Positions 10,171 to 21,900 of a DNA stretch of 64,000 bases are shown here, piece by piece (positions within the stretch are counted from its first letter, which is position 1; each line of letters begins with the position of its first letter). Origin of the DNA: Saccopteryx bilineata (taxonomy: Eukaryota; Chordata; Mammalia; Chiroptera; Emballonuridae); contig NC_089496.1 of the NCBI RefSeq assembly GCF_036850765.1, positions 103,192,267-103,256,266 of the forward strand, read 5' to 3'. The notes under the pieces are model-generated. The model was given only the letters and a program-made list of their open reading frames with translations, was not told where the DNA came from and ran no database searches. The position numbers were made by a program, and so were the translations under genes.

Positions 10171-11062
10171 ATGAGAAGACAAAGAAGTGCAATCCAAATA
10201 AAACCACAAGAGACACCTTCAGGAGATGAACTGAGTGATACGGAAATAATCAAACTTCCAGGTGTGGAGTTCAAAATAATGATTGTAAGGATGCTTAGGG
10301 ATCTTAGAACAACAATGGATGGTCATTATGAACACCTAAATAAAGAAATAGCAAGTATAAAAAAGAATCAGTCGGAGATGACAAATACAATATCAGAAAT
10401 AAAGACCACAATGGAATGAATTAAAAATAGGATAGATAGAGCTGAGGATCGAATCAGTGAGTTGGAGGACAACTGGAATGAAGGCATGAAAGCAGAGAAG
10501 AAAAGAGAAAAGAGACTCAAAAAGTCAGAGGAAACTCTTAGAGAGCTCTGTGACAACATGAAGAGAAATAACATCCGCATCATAGGGGTTCCTGAAGAAG
10601 AAGAAAAGAACAAGGGACAGAGACTTTGTTTAATCATATCATAGCTGAAAACTTCCCTAAATTAATGCAAGAGAAACTCTCACAAGTCCAAGAAGCACAG
10701 AGGACTCCATTAAAGAGAAACGCAAAGAAACCTACACCAAGACACATTATAATTAAGATACCAAAGCTAAGCGATAAAGAGAAAATATTAAAAGCTGCAA
10801 GAGAAAAAAAGTTATCACCTACAAAGGAGCCCCCATAAGGATGACATTCAACTTCTCAACAGAAACACTTGAGGCCAGAAGAGAATGGCAAGAAATATTC
10901 AAAGTAATGCAGAACAAGAACCTACAACCAAGACTACTTTATCCAGCAAGGCTATTGTTTAAAATTGAAGGAGAAATAAAAAGCTTCCCAGACAAAAAAC
11001 AACTCAAGGAATTCATTACAACCAAACCAATGCTGCAGGAAGTGTTAAGGGGCCTGTTGTAA
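10171..11062 (+). pseudogene. L1 ORF1 (RNA-binding chaperone), broken
   Basis: L1 ORF1p is a trimeric coiled-coil RNA-binding protein that packages L1 RNA. The start used is ATG at 10171 (MRRQRSAIQIK). The coiled-coil region runs to about 10550 and includes LNKEIASIKKNQSEM and EDRISELEDNW. The RRM begins at RNNIRIIGVPEEEE (about 10562), and the C-terminal domain includes RHIIIKIPKLSDKEKILKAA and ends LQEVLRGLL at 11062. An in-frame TGA at 10417 breaks it where Trp is expected, frame changes near 10620 and 10830 add to this, and a TAA stands at 10837. Total length is about 297 codons, against about 340 in human L1. Confidence 0.88.
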
Positions 11063-11118
11063 ACAGATCAAAATGGGAAAAGAATATAGCAAAAAAGGAA
11101 TACACCTTTAAAGAAGAA

Positions 11119-14100
11119 AATGGCAATAAACAACTACATATCAATAATAACCTTAAATGTAAATGGATTAAATGATCCAATCAAAAAACATAGGGTAGCT
11201 GCGTGGATAAGAAAACAGGACCCATACATATGCTGTCTACAAGAGACACACCTTAGAACAAAGATACACATAGATTGAAGGTAAAAGGATGGAAAAAAAC
11301 ATTTCATGCAAATAGAAATGAAAAAAAGCTGGGGTAGCAATACTTATATCAGACAAACTGGACTTTAAAACAAAGGATACAGTAAGAGATAAAGAAGGCC
11401 ACTACATAATGATAAAGGGAGTAATCCAACAGGAAGATATAACTATTATAAATATCTATGCACCTAATATAGGAGCACCCAAATATATAAAGCAGACTTT
11501 GATGGATTTAAAGGGTGAGATCAACAGCAATACTATAATAGTAGGGGATTTCAATACCCCACTAACATCACTAGATAGATCCTCAAGAAAGAAAATTAAC
11601 AAAGAAACAGCACACTTATTGGAAACACTAGATCAACTCGATTTAATAGATATCTTCAGAACCTTTCACCCTAAAGCAGCAGAATATACATTCTTTTCAA
11701 GTGCTCATGGTACATTCTCTAGGATAGACCACATGTTAGGGCACAAAAGTGCTCTCAACAAATTTAAGAAGACTGAAATCATATCAAGCACTTTCTCCAA
11801 TCACAACGGCATGAAACTAGAAATGAACCACAACAGAAAAGCTCAAAAATTCTCAAACACATAGAAACTAAATAGCAGGTGGTTAAATAATGAATGGATT
11901 AAGAATGAGATCAAAGAAGAAATAAAAAAATTCCTAGAAACAAATGACAATGAGCATACAACAACTCAAAATTTATGGGACACAGCGAAAGCAGTACTGA
12001 GAGGGAAGTTAATAGCATTACAGGCACACTTTCAGAAGCTAGAAAAAGCTCAAATAAACAACTTAACCCTGCATCTAAAAGAACTAGAAAAAGAACAGCA
12101 AGTAAAGCCCAAATATAGTAGAAGGAAGAAAATAATAAAGGTCAGAGAAGAAATAAATGACATAGAGGCTAAAGAAACAATACAGAGGATCAATGAAACT
12201 AGGAGCTGGTCTTTGAAAAGGTAAACAAGATTGATGAACCTTTAACTGGACTCACCAAGAAAAAGAGAGAGAAGACTCAAATAAATAAAATTAGAAATGA
12301 GAGAGGAGAAATAACAACTGACACAACAGAAATACAAAATATTGTAAGAAAATACTATGAAGAACTGTATGCCAAAAAACTAGACAACCTAGATGAAATG
12401 GACAAATTCCTTGAAACATACAATCTTCCAAAAATCAATCTGGAAGAATCAGAAAACCTAAACAGACTGATTACAACAAATAAGATCGAAACAGTTATCA
12501 AAAAACTCCCAACAAAGAAAAGTCCGGGGCCCGATGGCTTCACAACGGAATTCTACCAAATATTCAAAGAAGAACTAACTCCTATCCTTCTCAAACTATT
12601 TCAAAAAATTCAAGAGGAAGGAAGACTTCCAAGCTCCTTTTATGAGGCGAGCATAATTCTGATTCCAAAACCAGGCAAAGACAACACAAAGAAAGAAAAT
12701 TATAGGCCAATATCTCTGATGAATATAGATGCTAAAATCCTCAACAAAATATTAGCAAACCGGATCCAACAATATATGGAAAAAATCATACACCATGACC
12801 AAGTGGGATTTATTCTGGGGAGGCAAGGCTGGTACAATATTCGTAAATCAATCAATGTGATTCATCACATAAACAAAAAGAAGGAGAAAAACCATATGAT
12901 AATTTCAATAGATGCAGAAAAAGCATTTGATAAAATCTAGCACCCATTCATGATCAAAACTCTCAGCAAAGTGGGAATACAGGGAACATACTTCAACATG
13001 ATAAAAAGCCATCTATGAGAAACCCACAGCCAACATCATACTCAATGGGCAAAAATTAAAAGCAATATCCTTAAGATCAGGAACAAGGCAGGGGTGCTCC
13101 CTTTCACCACTCTTATTTAACATAGTCCTGGAAGTCCTAGCCACAGCAATCAGACAAGAAGAAGAAATAAAAGGCATTCAAGTTGGAAAAGAAGAAGTAA
13201 AACTATCATTATATGCAGATGATATGATATTGTATATAGAAAACCCTAAAGTCTCAGTCAATAAACTACTGGACCTGATAAATGAATTCAGCAAAGTGGC
13301 GGGATATAAAATCAATACTCAGAAATCAGAGGCATTTTTATACACCAACAATGAACAGTCAGAAAGAGAAATTAAGGAAACAATCCCCTTTACAATTACA
13401 ACCAAAAAAAATAAAGTACCTAGGAGTAAACTTAACCAAGGAGACTAAAGACTGTACTCGGAAAATTACAAAGCATTGATAAAAGAAATCAAGGAAGATA
13501 CAAACAAGTGGAAGCATATACCATGCTCATGGTTAAGAAGAATAAACATCATTAAAATGTCTATATTACCCAAAGCAATCTATAAATTCAATGCAATACC
13601 AATTAAAATACCAATAACATACTTCAAAGATATAGACCACATATTCCAAAAATTTATATGGAACCAAAAAAGAACACGAATAGCCTCAGCAATCTTAAAA
13701 AAGAAGAATAAAGTGGGAGGTATCACACTTCCTGATATCAAGTTATACTACAAGGCCATTTTACTCAAAACAGCCTGGTACTGGCATAAGAACAGGCATA
13801 TAGATCAATGGAACAGAACAGAGAACCCAGAAATAAACCCACAGTTCTATGGACAACTGACATTTGACAAAGAAGGTAAGGAAATACAATGGAGTAAAGA
13901 CAGCCTCTTTAACAAATGGTGTTGGGAAAATTGGACAGCTACCTGCAAAAAAATGAAACTAGATCACCAGCTAACACCACTCACAAAAATAAACTCAAAA
14001 TGGATAAAAGACTTAAATGTAGGCTGTGAAACCATAAGCATCTTAGAAGAAAACATAGGCAGTAAGCTCTCGGACATCTCTCAGAGCAATATATTTGCTG

Positions 14101-15328
14101 ATTTTTTTTTAAAATTTATTATATTTGCTGATTTATCTCCACGGGGAAGTGAAATAAAAGACAGGATAAACAAATGGGACTATATCAAACTAAAAAGCTT
14201 TTGCACAGCTAAAGACAACAAGAACAGAAAAAAAAGACAAACTACACAATGGGAGAACATATTTGACAATACGTGTGATAAGGGGTTAATAACCAAAATT
14301 TATAAAGAGCCCTGGCCGGTTGGCTCAGCGGTAGAGTGTCGGCCTAGCGTGCGGAGGACCCGGGTTCGATTCCTGGCCAGGGCACACAGGAGAAGCGCCC
14401 ATTTGCTTCTCCACCCCTCCGCCGCGCTTTCCTCTCTGTCTCTCTCTTCCCCTCCCACAACCAAGGCTCCATTGGAGCAAAGATGGCCCGGGCGCTGGGG
14501 ATGGCTCCTTGGCCGCTGCCCCAGGTGCTAGAGTGGCTCTGGTCGCAACATGGCGACGCCCAGGATGGGCAGAGCATCGCCCCCTGGTGGGCAGAGCGTT
14601 GCCCCATGGTGGGCGTGCCGGGTGGATCCTGGTCGGGCGCATGCGAGAGTCTGTCTGACTGTCTCTCCCTGTTTCCAGCTTCAGAAAAATGAAAAAAAAA
14701 AAATTTATAAAGAACTTGTAAATCTCAACACCAGGAAGACAAACAATCCAATCCAAAAATGGGCAAAAGAGATGAATAGATACTTCTCCAAAGAGGACAT
14801 ACAGATGGCCAATAGGCATATGAAAAAATGCTCAACATCACTAATCATTAGAGAAATGCAAATTAAAACCACAATGAGATATCACCTCACAACAGCCAGA
14901 ATGACGCTCATCAACAAAACAACACAGAATAAGTGCTGGAGAGGATGTGGAGAAAAGGGAACCCTCCTGCACTGCTGGTGGGAATGCAGACAGGTGCAGC
15001 CATTGTGGAAAACAGTATGGAGATTCCTCAAAAAACTGAAAATCGAACTGCCTTTTACCCAGCTATCCCACTTTTAGGAATATACCCCAAGGACACCATA
15101 GAACGGCTCCGAAAGGAGAAATGCACCCCCATGTTTGTGGCAGCGTTGTTCACAATAGAGAAGATCTGGAAACAGCCCAAGTGTCTGTCAGAGGACGAGT
15201 GGATTAAAAAGCTTTGGTACATATATACTATGGAATACTACTCAGCCATAAGAAATGATGACATCGGATCATTTATAATAACATGGATGGACCTTGATAA
15301 CATTATATGGAGTGAAATAAGTAAATAA
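11119..15328 (+). pseudogene. L1 ORF2 (endonuclease-reverse transcriptase), broken
   Basis: ORF2p nicks target DNA and reverse-transcribes L1 RNA. The start is ATG at 11119. The endonuclease domain (about 11119-11850) keeps the Asn of TLNVNGLN, the Glu of QETH, the Asp/Asn of GDFNTPL and the Asp of RIDHMLG. The expected SDH motif near its end reads SNH, so a key Asp is changed. The reverse transcriptase has [12 protein letters not shown] (12522 on), [18 protein letters not shown], then an in-frame TAG at 12938, and the catalytic YADDM at 13212-13226. The C-terminal knuckle C-x3-C-x7-H-x4-C (from about 14936) is intact. Several stops and frameshifts and a SINE at 14309-14699 disrupt the gene. 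A 14-bp word, ATATTTGCTGATTT, is duplicated at about 14089-14133. Confidence 0.92.
14309..14699 (+). mobile_element. tRNA-derived SINE (group A) inside L1 ORF2
   Basis: GCCCTGGCCGGTTGGCTCAG head, B box GGTTCGATTCC, then CAGGGCACACAGGAGAAGCG, the GC-rich second half and a GAAAAAAAAAAAA tail. Target duplication AAAATTTATAAAGA is exact (14295-14308 and 14700-14713). It splits ORF2 between the upstream and C-terminal coding parts; the reading frame upstream runs into it and creates a chimeric open frame of no significance. Confidence 0.93.
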
Positions 15329-15639
15329 GAAAAAAAACTAAGAACTATATGAAACCATATATAGAAGGGACATAAAAATGAGACTCAGAGACATGAACAA
15401 GAATGTGATGGCAACAGGGGTGGGAGATGGGGCAAAGAAGGAGAGAGGGGTTGAGGAGGGGAGGGGCACAAAGAAAACCAGATAGAAGGTGACAGAAGAC
15501 AATTTAGCTTTGGGGGAGGGGTATACAGCACAATCAAATGTCAAAATAATCTAGAGATGTTTTCTCTCAACATATGTACCCTGATTTATCAATGTCACTG
15601 CATTAAATTTAATAAATAAATTAAAAAAAATTTTTTAAA

Positions 15640-16690
15640 TTTTTCTTGAGATTTTTTTTTTTTGATTTACGGATTATCTGTGTGTTGTTTAATTACCAAA
15701 TATTTCAGTATTTTCTAAACATCTTTGTTATTGATTTTAACTTTAATTCTTCTATGATCTGAGAATGTAGTTTGATTTGTATTTTTTTTTTTTTGGTTCT
15801 AGCTTTTTTTTATTTTTATTAAATTTAATGCAGTGACATTGATAAATCAGGGTACATATGTTGAGAGAAAATATCTCTAGATTATTTTGACATTTGATTG
15901 TGCTGTATACCCCTCCCCCAAAGTTAAATTGTCTTCTGTCACCTTCTATCTGGTTTTCTTTGTGCCCCTCCCCTCTCCTAACCCCTCTCTCCTTCTTCTG
16001 ATTTGTATTTTTAAGATTTGTTAATGTTCAATGACCCAGAATCTGATCTATCTTGGCTAATGTATACTTAAGGTTGTATGTTACCTTGAGACATAATATG
16101 GTTTTGGTTAAGTGTTTCATATTGTCAGTTAGGTCAATTTGAGTTATAGTATTATTTAGGTCATAAGTTCTTATTAGTTTTCTGCCTACTTTTCTATTCA
16201 ATCCTGAGAAAGGAGTGTTAATATCTCTACATAAATTTGTGGATTATAGGTTTCTCTTTTCAGTTCTATCAATTTTTGCTTCATGTATTTTGAAGCTCTG
16301 TTTTTAGGTACATATATGTTTAGGATTGTTATGTCTTTTTGAAGAGAGAGTGATTTTTTTATCATTATACAATATTCTTTTTATATCCGATAATATACCT
16401 TGTTCTGAGGTCTACATTGTATGATATTAATATAGTGACTCTGGTTTATTTTGGTTAGTGTTTGCATGACATATTTTTCCAACTTTGTTCTTTTAACCTA
16501 TTTATGTCTTCATAGTTAACACAAATTTCTTGTAAATAGCTCTAGTTGGGCCTTGCTTTAAAAAAATTTAACCTGGAAGTCTCTGCCTCTTAATTTGTGT
16601 GTTTAGACCATTCACATTTCATGTAATTTTTGATATGTTTTGGCTAAAAATCTACCATATTGTTAGCTGCCTCTATTTGTTCCATCTTAT
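15640..16690 (-). mobile_element. Ancient L1M LINE, ORF2 part (continues 7830-9058)
   Basis: The plus strand is the complement of old L1 ORF2 sequence. Markers are GTGTGTTGTTTAATTACC, TTTCAGTATTTTCTAAACAT, TCAATTTTTGCTTCATGTAT, TTTTGAAGCTCTGTTTTTAG and GATATTAATATAGTGACTC. It is interrupted by the L1 3' fragment at 15787-15998. Confidence 0.78.
15787..15998 (-). mobile_element. 5'-truncated L1 3' end (212 bp), reverse orientation
   Basis: The complement of the same 3' UTR as the full-length L1 just upstream: AATGCAGTGACATTGATAAA, TATCTGGTTTTCTTTGTGCC. Exact target duplication TGATTTGTATTTTT at 15773-15786 and 15999-16012. The T-run (A-tail on the minus strand) lies next to the left duplication, as expected. 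It forms an inverted pair with 15420-15630. Confidence 0.9.
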
Positions 16691-16699
16691 CTGAGTAGG

Positions 16700-17299
16700 A
16701 TGAACTACTAGAAACTGGATTGTTGAGAGTGTTAGAAATTCTTTACAAGGATTATATGAAATTTTGCCAAATGGCCTTCTAGAAAAGCAATGTTAATTAA
16801 CCAACTCACTAGCAAAGACGAGAGTGTTCATGATCACAGTTTTGGATCTGGGGAAAGTTGCGTTCATGGCATGAGTTCCTTTCCCTCATCACAGACCTGC
16901 TAGATAGGCTTGGAAATGCTTAGTCCTGAGCCAGGACTTCCTGGTTTCGGTCTCTGGCCAGTTCTCATTACATACAGCACCACCAGGAAGGAGGACTGGA
17001 AGTGAGGCTAGAACAAATATTGATGTACCTCCGTCCAGACCGTGACTACCTAATGTGTTCTTCCGACGGCTGATTAAGATACTGTAAGAGCGTCTTGACA
17101 TTTCCCGTCTCAGCAGCTCTAAACCAATTCCAAGGCACTGACCAACCACATCTATGCAGCCCAAATAGCTCAAATTGGAGAGGATGAAGATTACTTTCTG
17201 ATCAAGGCAACTTCTAATTATTGTCCTGGCAAATAAATAACTGAACCGATCTTTTAATAGTTTTGGTAGTGGGAGGATGTTGTGGTTTAGACATTTAAT
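16700..17299. other. Single-copy sequence, nothing recognised
   Basis: A minus-strand open frame (16889-17173) has no recognisable domain. No repeat termini are seen. Confidence 0.4.
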
Positions 17300-17960
17300 T
17301 CCAATTAAAATATTGAATGCTTTTTAAAGCAGCTGCTATTTAAACTGCCAATAATATTTAACATGAATTTACTCACCATTTCCTATCCTCCTGCTGTATA
17401 ATTTATAACACTAAGCTCTTTCAATACTCCAAAATGCCAGATAAACTTTTCTCATTTACTCTTAATTCGGTCACGCAGGATAATACCAACATCTGAAGGC
17501 TCTTTAAACTGCTTTTTAAAATGCATTCCTGTGAGCGCCACCCGTGCGCCCTCTGCTCCTTGTCATCATCCATAATTATTTCCAATCCAAAGCAGCCCTT
17601 AATGCACTTATTAATCTGGCATTCTCCTCAGTGTGAAGCACATTCAGCTCTATTAATTTTTAAAAACGCCCCCCTTTTTTTTTATAGGGAACTGCAGATG
17701 CTTGGCTATTACTGAAAAGCTATTAGAAGTTAACACCTTTCTCTCCCCGGAGACTGGCATCTTCCTCGGCCTCCAAATGCCATCCTGTTTTACATTATCA
17801 GCTGCTAAGATGAAGTATTAAAGACTTCCCCCCCCCCTTTTGCTTTAGGATCGGTAATACTATTATTAGCTAACGGCAGAATCCTGCCTGTCCTGTGCAC
17901 CGCCTGGGCTAATAAGCAGAGTTTTAGATTTTTCTGGCCTCCTGAGAGTGTAGACTTCCG
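17300..17960. promoter_or_regulatory. Candidate conserved noncoding (enhancer-like) element
   Basis: This stretch is free of recognisable repeats, AT-rich, and dense in TAAT/ATTA homeodomain cores, for example CATAATTATTTCC, CACTTATTAATCTGG and CTATTAATTTTTAAA, with AGCTATTA nearby. CAGCTG and TTTAAAGCAGCTGC E-box-like words are also present. No reading frame is convincing. Density of developmental-type motifs and lack of repeats are typical of conserved enhancers, but conservation cannot be seen from one sequence, so this is inference. Confidence 0.35.
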
Positions 17961-18849
17961 GCTCCAAATGGCTGCGTCTCCAGGTGAGTGGGGCAGGACT
18001 GGCCCCCTGGAGGGACGGAGAGAAGGATTAGTCTTCTCTCTCTCCCCTCCCCATGGCCCCTTCCACTTGGGTGACTCCCGAGGGCCATTCCAAGCACGAT
18101 GAAAACATCAGAAACTGGCTGAGCCTTTCGTGTGAACAAAAAGGCAGCCCTTTTGCTCTCTCAGGAGCTGCAACAAGGACACAAGCGAGGTGGTAGCTCT
18201 CAGCTTTACAGGTCTCTTGCGGCTGCGCTGGGGGTCTGGGCAGGGAACGGGAGAGGATGCTAACAAATGATTTGCCATGGTCCATCTCAGGTTGTTGGAT
18301 TTTACAGCCTGGGGCTCAGCTTCCAGGTCACCTGCTGTGAAGCAGTGGGGACAGGGAGGCCAGGCTCTCAGACATGGCTGCTTCTGAGGAGCTGTCGCAG
18401 CCTGGGGGGCCGCAGTGAGGAGGGAGTTGGGGGAGGGCCATCCCAGAATCATTCTTCAGCTGAGGTTCCTGGGCTCTGGGCTTGACCTTAAACAGGCAGA
18501 TCTGGCTGCAAACTCACCAGATTAGCAAGATGCTGGCCACACATATTTGGGTCTGTGGTTTCCCTCCCTGGCCTCCTCCTCACTTATATTTGGGGGAACA
18601 GAAGGCCAGGAAATGACACTGGAGATGTGAGTGTGAGGCTGGGGATCATCCTGACCGCGGCTCCTTCCCAAGACCCTCTCTGCTAGGGTGCAGTGCAGAC
18701 AGCCGTGGTGTTACCCACCGAGGCTGGACTCTGACCGTGAGTCACACCTCAGCTTTTCCAGAGTTAGGCCAATGGTCACATCAATCTCACCTATAGATAG
18801 TTTCCTTAGAGAATGTCCCCAAAGTGTTTATATTCTCAGTTCTGGGGAA
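17961..18849. other. GC-moderate single-copy sequence
   Basis: Overlapping open frames on both strands (18028-18485) have no domain or splice pattern. No repeat is identified. Confidence 0.4.
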
Positions 18850-18965
18850 GACACTATTATTCCCAGTTTATAGACGAGGAAACTGAGGCTCTAGAAGGTG
18901 AAATCATTTCCTGAGGTTACACTCTGACAGTGACAGGGTCCAGCCCAGGCCATGTGACTGTCTGG
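18850..18965 (+). mobile_element. MIR SINE remnant
   Basis: The MIR core-like phrase CCAGTTTATAGACGAGGAAA, then CTGAGGCTCTAGAAGG and a decayed GGTTACACTCTGACAGTG. Old and diverged. Confidence 0.65.
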
Positions 18966-19824
18966 GTCTGTGCTTGCTCTACCCCAACACCTGCATCAAG
19001 GGCTCTGATAGCTTAATTGAGGTCTTGAGTCTTCACCAGTATCAATAACCAGAAAAAACACCACCCTGGTTAGTTGTGATTGCCATTGCTGGTCACTGTG
19101 GGGTCATCTCAATCGTGACTGATTTCCTGAAGAAACTTTTTCAAGGCACTTTTTGAAAGGACAATAGTTAAAGTCTAGGAAGGGGTTAAGATGTGGAGCA
19201 GTAGCCTAGGAACAGAAATAACTCATGACAGAACTGTTCTAATATAAGGCTTCAAAACAATGCTATTTTTTGTAACATAAAAATGTTTTGCTAGCAATTC
19301 TGTTTCTTTGAGGGGGAGATGCCCCAAATAAATGCAGCTTGTTTTGCTTCAAACTTGTAAACAAGTTACAAGAAATTGCTTGTCATTGAAAACCCTTGCT
19401 CGTTGGACTAATTTCAAAGATGGCTGATTAACTACAATGATGCTAAAAAGAGCAATAATACCCCGGACAGTTTCCACTTATCAAGTGCCCATGTATCACT
19501 CATGCATACATGTTATTTCCATTTGGGAGACTCTGAGAGGTTAAGTAACTCTCCCAACATCCCAGAGTACCAGTAGAAAGGATCTAGGCCCTTTAATTCA
19601 TCACTGATGCATGTTGTATTGTTGCAAACTTTGTTTTTTGAAGAAAGTAATTTGACAATAGCTACTAAGAATAAATATGCATGTCTGAGACACTGCAATA
19701 CTCCTTAAGGAAATCTAATCTACAGGCAGTTTGACTTCAGGATTTTCTGCCCCTGGGGCAGACATATAAAGATGTTATTTGTGATGGCAAAAACAAACAG
19801 CAACAAAAACAAAAGAAAGAAGAA

Positions 19825-20011
19825 GCCTGACCTGTGGTGGCGCAGTGGATCAAGTGTCGACCTGGAATGCTGAGGTCGTCGATTCAAAACCCTGGGCTTG
19901 ACCGGTCAAGGCACATATGGGAGTTAATGCTTCCTGCTCCTCCCCCCTTCTCTCTCCCATTCTCTCTCTCTCTCTCAAAATGAATAAATAAAATCTAAAA
20001 AAAAAAATTTA
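19825..20011 (+). mobile_element. tRNA-derived SINE, short form (group C)
   Basis: GCCTGACCTGTGGTGGCGCA head, GTCGACCTGGAATGCTGAGG, GATTCAAAACCCTGG at the B-box position, GTCAAGGCACATATGGGAGT and a CT-rich end with an A-rich tail. Exact target duplication AAAAGAAAGAAGAA (19811-19824 and 20012-20025). Confidence 0.9.
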
Positions 20012-20035
20012 AAAAGAAAGAAGAAGTAAAGAAGA

Positions 20036-20061
20036 AGGAGAAGGAGGAGGAGGAGGAGGAG
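20036..20061 (+). repeat. (GGA)n short tandem repeat
   Basis: An imperfect GAAGGAGGA run, likely an expansion from the purine-rich target duplication and tail region of the adjacent SINE. Confidence 0.7.
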
Positions 20062-20763
20062 ATAAACAACCTAAAAGCCCAATAAAACAAGATTGGATGA
20101 ATAAACCAGTGTCAATGTGGACTGGTCTGTGACATATTAAATGTCAAAGCAAACTTGAAGGTAATATTTATAGTATGATCCCATTTTAGCAAAACTCAGA
20201 TCAAACCAAACCAAAAGCCGCATGTGTATCTGTGGTCCAACTTGCACGTGTGCACAGGGAGGAGTCCCTCCAGGCTGTTAATATGGGCTGTCAATGTGAT
20301 TGGGAGATTATTAACTTTTCTTTCTACACCTTCGGATGGATTTACTTGTTATAGCAAGCATACATTATTTTGTAATAAAACAAATCGGAGGAAGAAAATA
20401 AGAGGAAGAAAGTCGCCAGGTAAAGTCAAGGCTGAGGATGTCGGCTCCCACTTTACAGTCAGAGGATGTTACAAATTAGTTGGGCTCCTGTGATGGGAAA
20501 GGTAATTCCCACGGCTTCTCATTGTGAATATGTAATGAGATTTTTCCACTTTAAAGTTGCTGGCTCCCAGTGTTGGGTTTTGTGTTCTTACACTTGACTC
20601 CAGGGAAAAATTTACATGTTAACACAGCTCAGCAATCATATAATCACCACAATGGTGACTATTCTTCAGTTTTCAGAGTGCTTGTCTCTCAAATAACTTA
20701 ATTTTTTTTCCACATGATTTAAACAGCTAATATGGATGGCGGAATAGATAACAGGTGGCAAAG

Positions 20764-20815
20764 CAGAGGTTTAAATAAGAAAGTTATGGCTGAAACTTTC
20801 TTATTTAAACCTCTG
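20764..20815. repeat. Perfect 22-bp hairpin with 8-nt loop
   Basis: The left arm CAGAGGTTTAAATAAGAAAG plus TT (20764-20785) is exactly complementary to 20794-20815. The loop is ATGGCTGA. No transposon termini, target duplication or microRNA features beyond the stem are visible. Confidence 0.95.
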
Positions 20816-21129
20816 AGAAAGTGCTATCTTTCTAATAAAAAAGTAATGCTGATATGGTGCCTGGTAATGTACTTGATTGAATAATATTTTAAAAGAACTG
20901 CTAAATATGATAGATTGCTTTTCTAAAGGACTTTCCTCAGGTACACTCATGCCTTCCTTGTCCTTCAGTGAAGGTCTTTGTTTCAAATTACTGAATAACT
21001 GAAATGGATTTCATGTTTAGAGTCTAACAGAGCCATGTATGAGACCCGTGACCATGTGCCGACTCAGTCGTACTCTCCACGCACCAGTGACTTTAACTTG
21101 GTGACTTTCACGAGACCACTCCCCGTTGC

Positions 21130-21900
21130 GGCTCTCCCTACAGTGATTATCTTAGAATTCTTCAGATGGTAGAGCTGGGACTCTTATCTACTAATTTTAT
21201 CATCCATGTCAGTTTGGGGTCTGTGTGTATTGGTTGATTTTTCTTCTTGTTATGGATTATATTTTCCTGTCTTTTTGCATGCCTAACAATTTTTGATTGA
21301 ATGCTAGACATTGTGAATTTGGCCTTGTTGGACACTTGATATTTTTCTATTGCTGTCAGTATTCTTGAGCTTGTTCTAGGACACAGATAAATTCTTTAGG
21401 AATCATCTGATCTTTAGGGGGCTTGTTTTTAAGCTTTTCTTGGGTGGGAACAGAGCAGTCTTTAGTCCAGGGCTAATTTTTCTCTAGTGCTAAGAGAATA
21501 CCCTTCTAGCACTCCACCTGATGTTAATGTATCATGAGCTACTCCAGTCTGGCTGGTAGGAACACAATTTCTAGTAAAGTGTGAACTCTGGTGATTGTTT
21601 TGCTTAGTCCTTTCTGGTATTTCACCCACTTTTTTCCAGTAGTTTTTTTTCATATGTACACACTGATTGGTACTCAGTTTAGGACTCAAAGGGAGCAGCT
21701 CTGTGGCTCTTCTGGTAGCTCTCCTCACAGGTGGTCTGCCCTCACCGTACCCAAATTCTTAGTTGTGTCTCTCCAACTCAGAGAGGCAGTTGAGCACTAT
21801 TTGCATTTCCTCACCTTGCATTATGGTCTGGAAACTCTCCATGGCAACAAGCTGGGCTAATCATAGGGCTCACCTCATTCTCTTCCTTTCTTTAAGGACG
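21130..21900 (-). mobile_element. Ancient L1-type (L1M) fragment, probable 5' region
   Basis: The phrases GTCTGTGTGTATTGGTTGAT, TTGTTATGGATTATATTTTC, CAATTTTTGATTGAATGCTA, GACATTGTGAATTTGGCC and TTAAGCTTTTCTTGGGTGGG match what I remember of a mammalian-wide old L1 element read in antisense. No coding capacity. Class uncertain. Confidence 0.45.

Larger units (their letters stand above)
9059..15640 (+). mobile_element. Nearly full-length L1 LINE, inactivated, with two SINE insertions
   Basis: A young-looking L1 in sense orientation. It has a 5' UTR from AAGATGGCAGCGGAGTAGGC, a broken ORF1 (10171-11062), a broken ORF2 (11119-15328), and a 3' UTR with a G-rich tract (15418-15525). It ends GTCACTGCATTAAATTTAAT and A-rich sequence. 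Subtracting the SINEs at 9201-9386 and 14309-14699 leaves about 6 kb, the normal L1 length. It sits inside an ancient minus-strand L1M whose sequence resumes at 15640. The target duplication is AT-rich and not sharply definable. Stops and frameshifts in both ORFs mean it cannot retrotranspose on its own. Confidence 0.93.
19740..20400 (+). mobile_element. Ancient L1 3' fragment
   Basis: Resembles the ORF2 end and 3' part of old mammalian L1 in sense: TTTGTGATGGCAAAAACAAA, AACAACCTAAAAGCCCAAT, GGATGAATAAACCAGTG, GTATGATCCCATTTTAGC. A group C SINE splits it at 19825-20011. Confidence 0.5.

Noticed and set aside
14290..14531. C-terminal extension of the L1 ORF2 frame
   Set aside because: The residues after the frame enters 14309 are translated SINE sequence, not a fusion protein.
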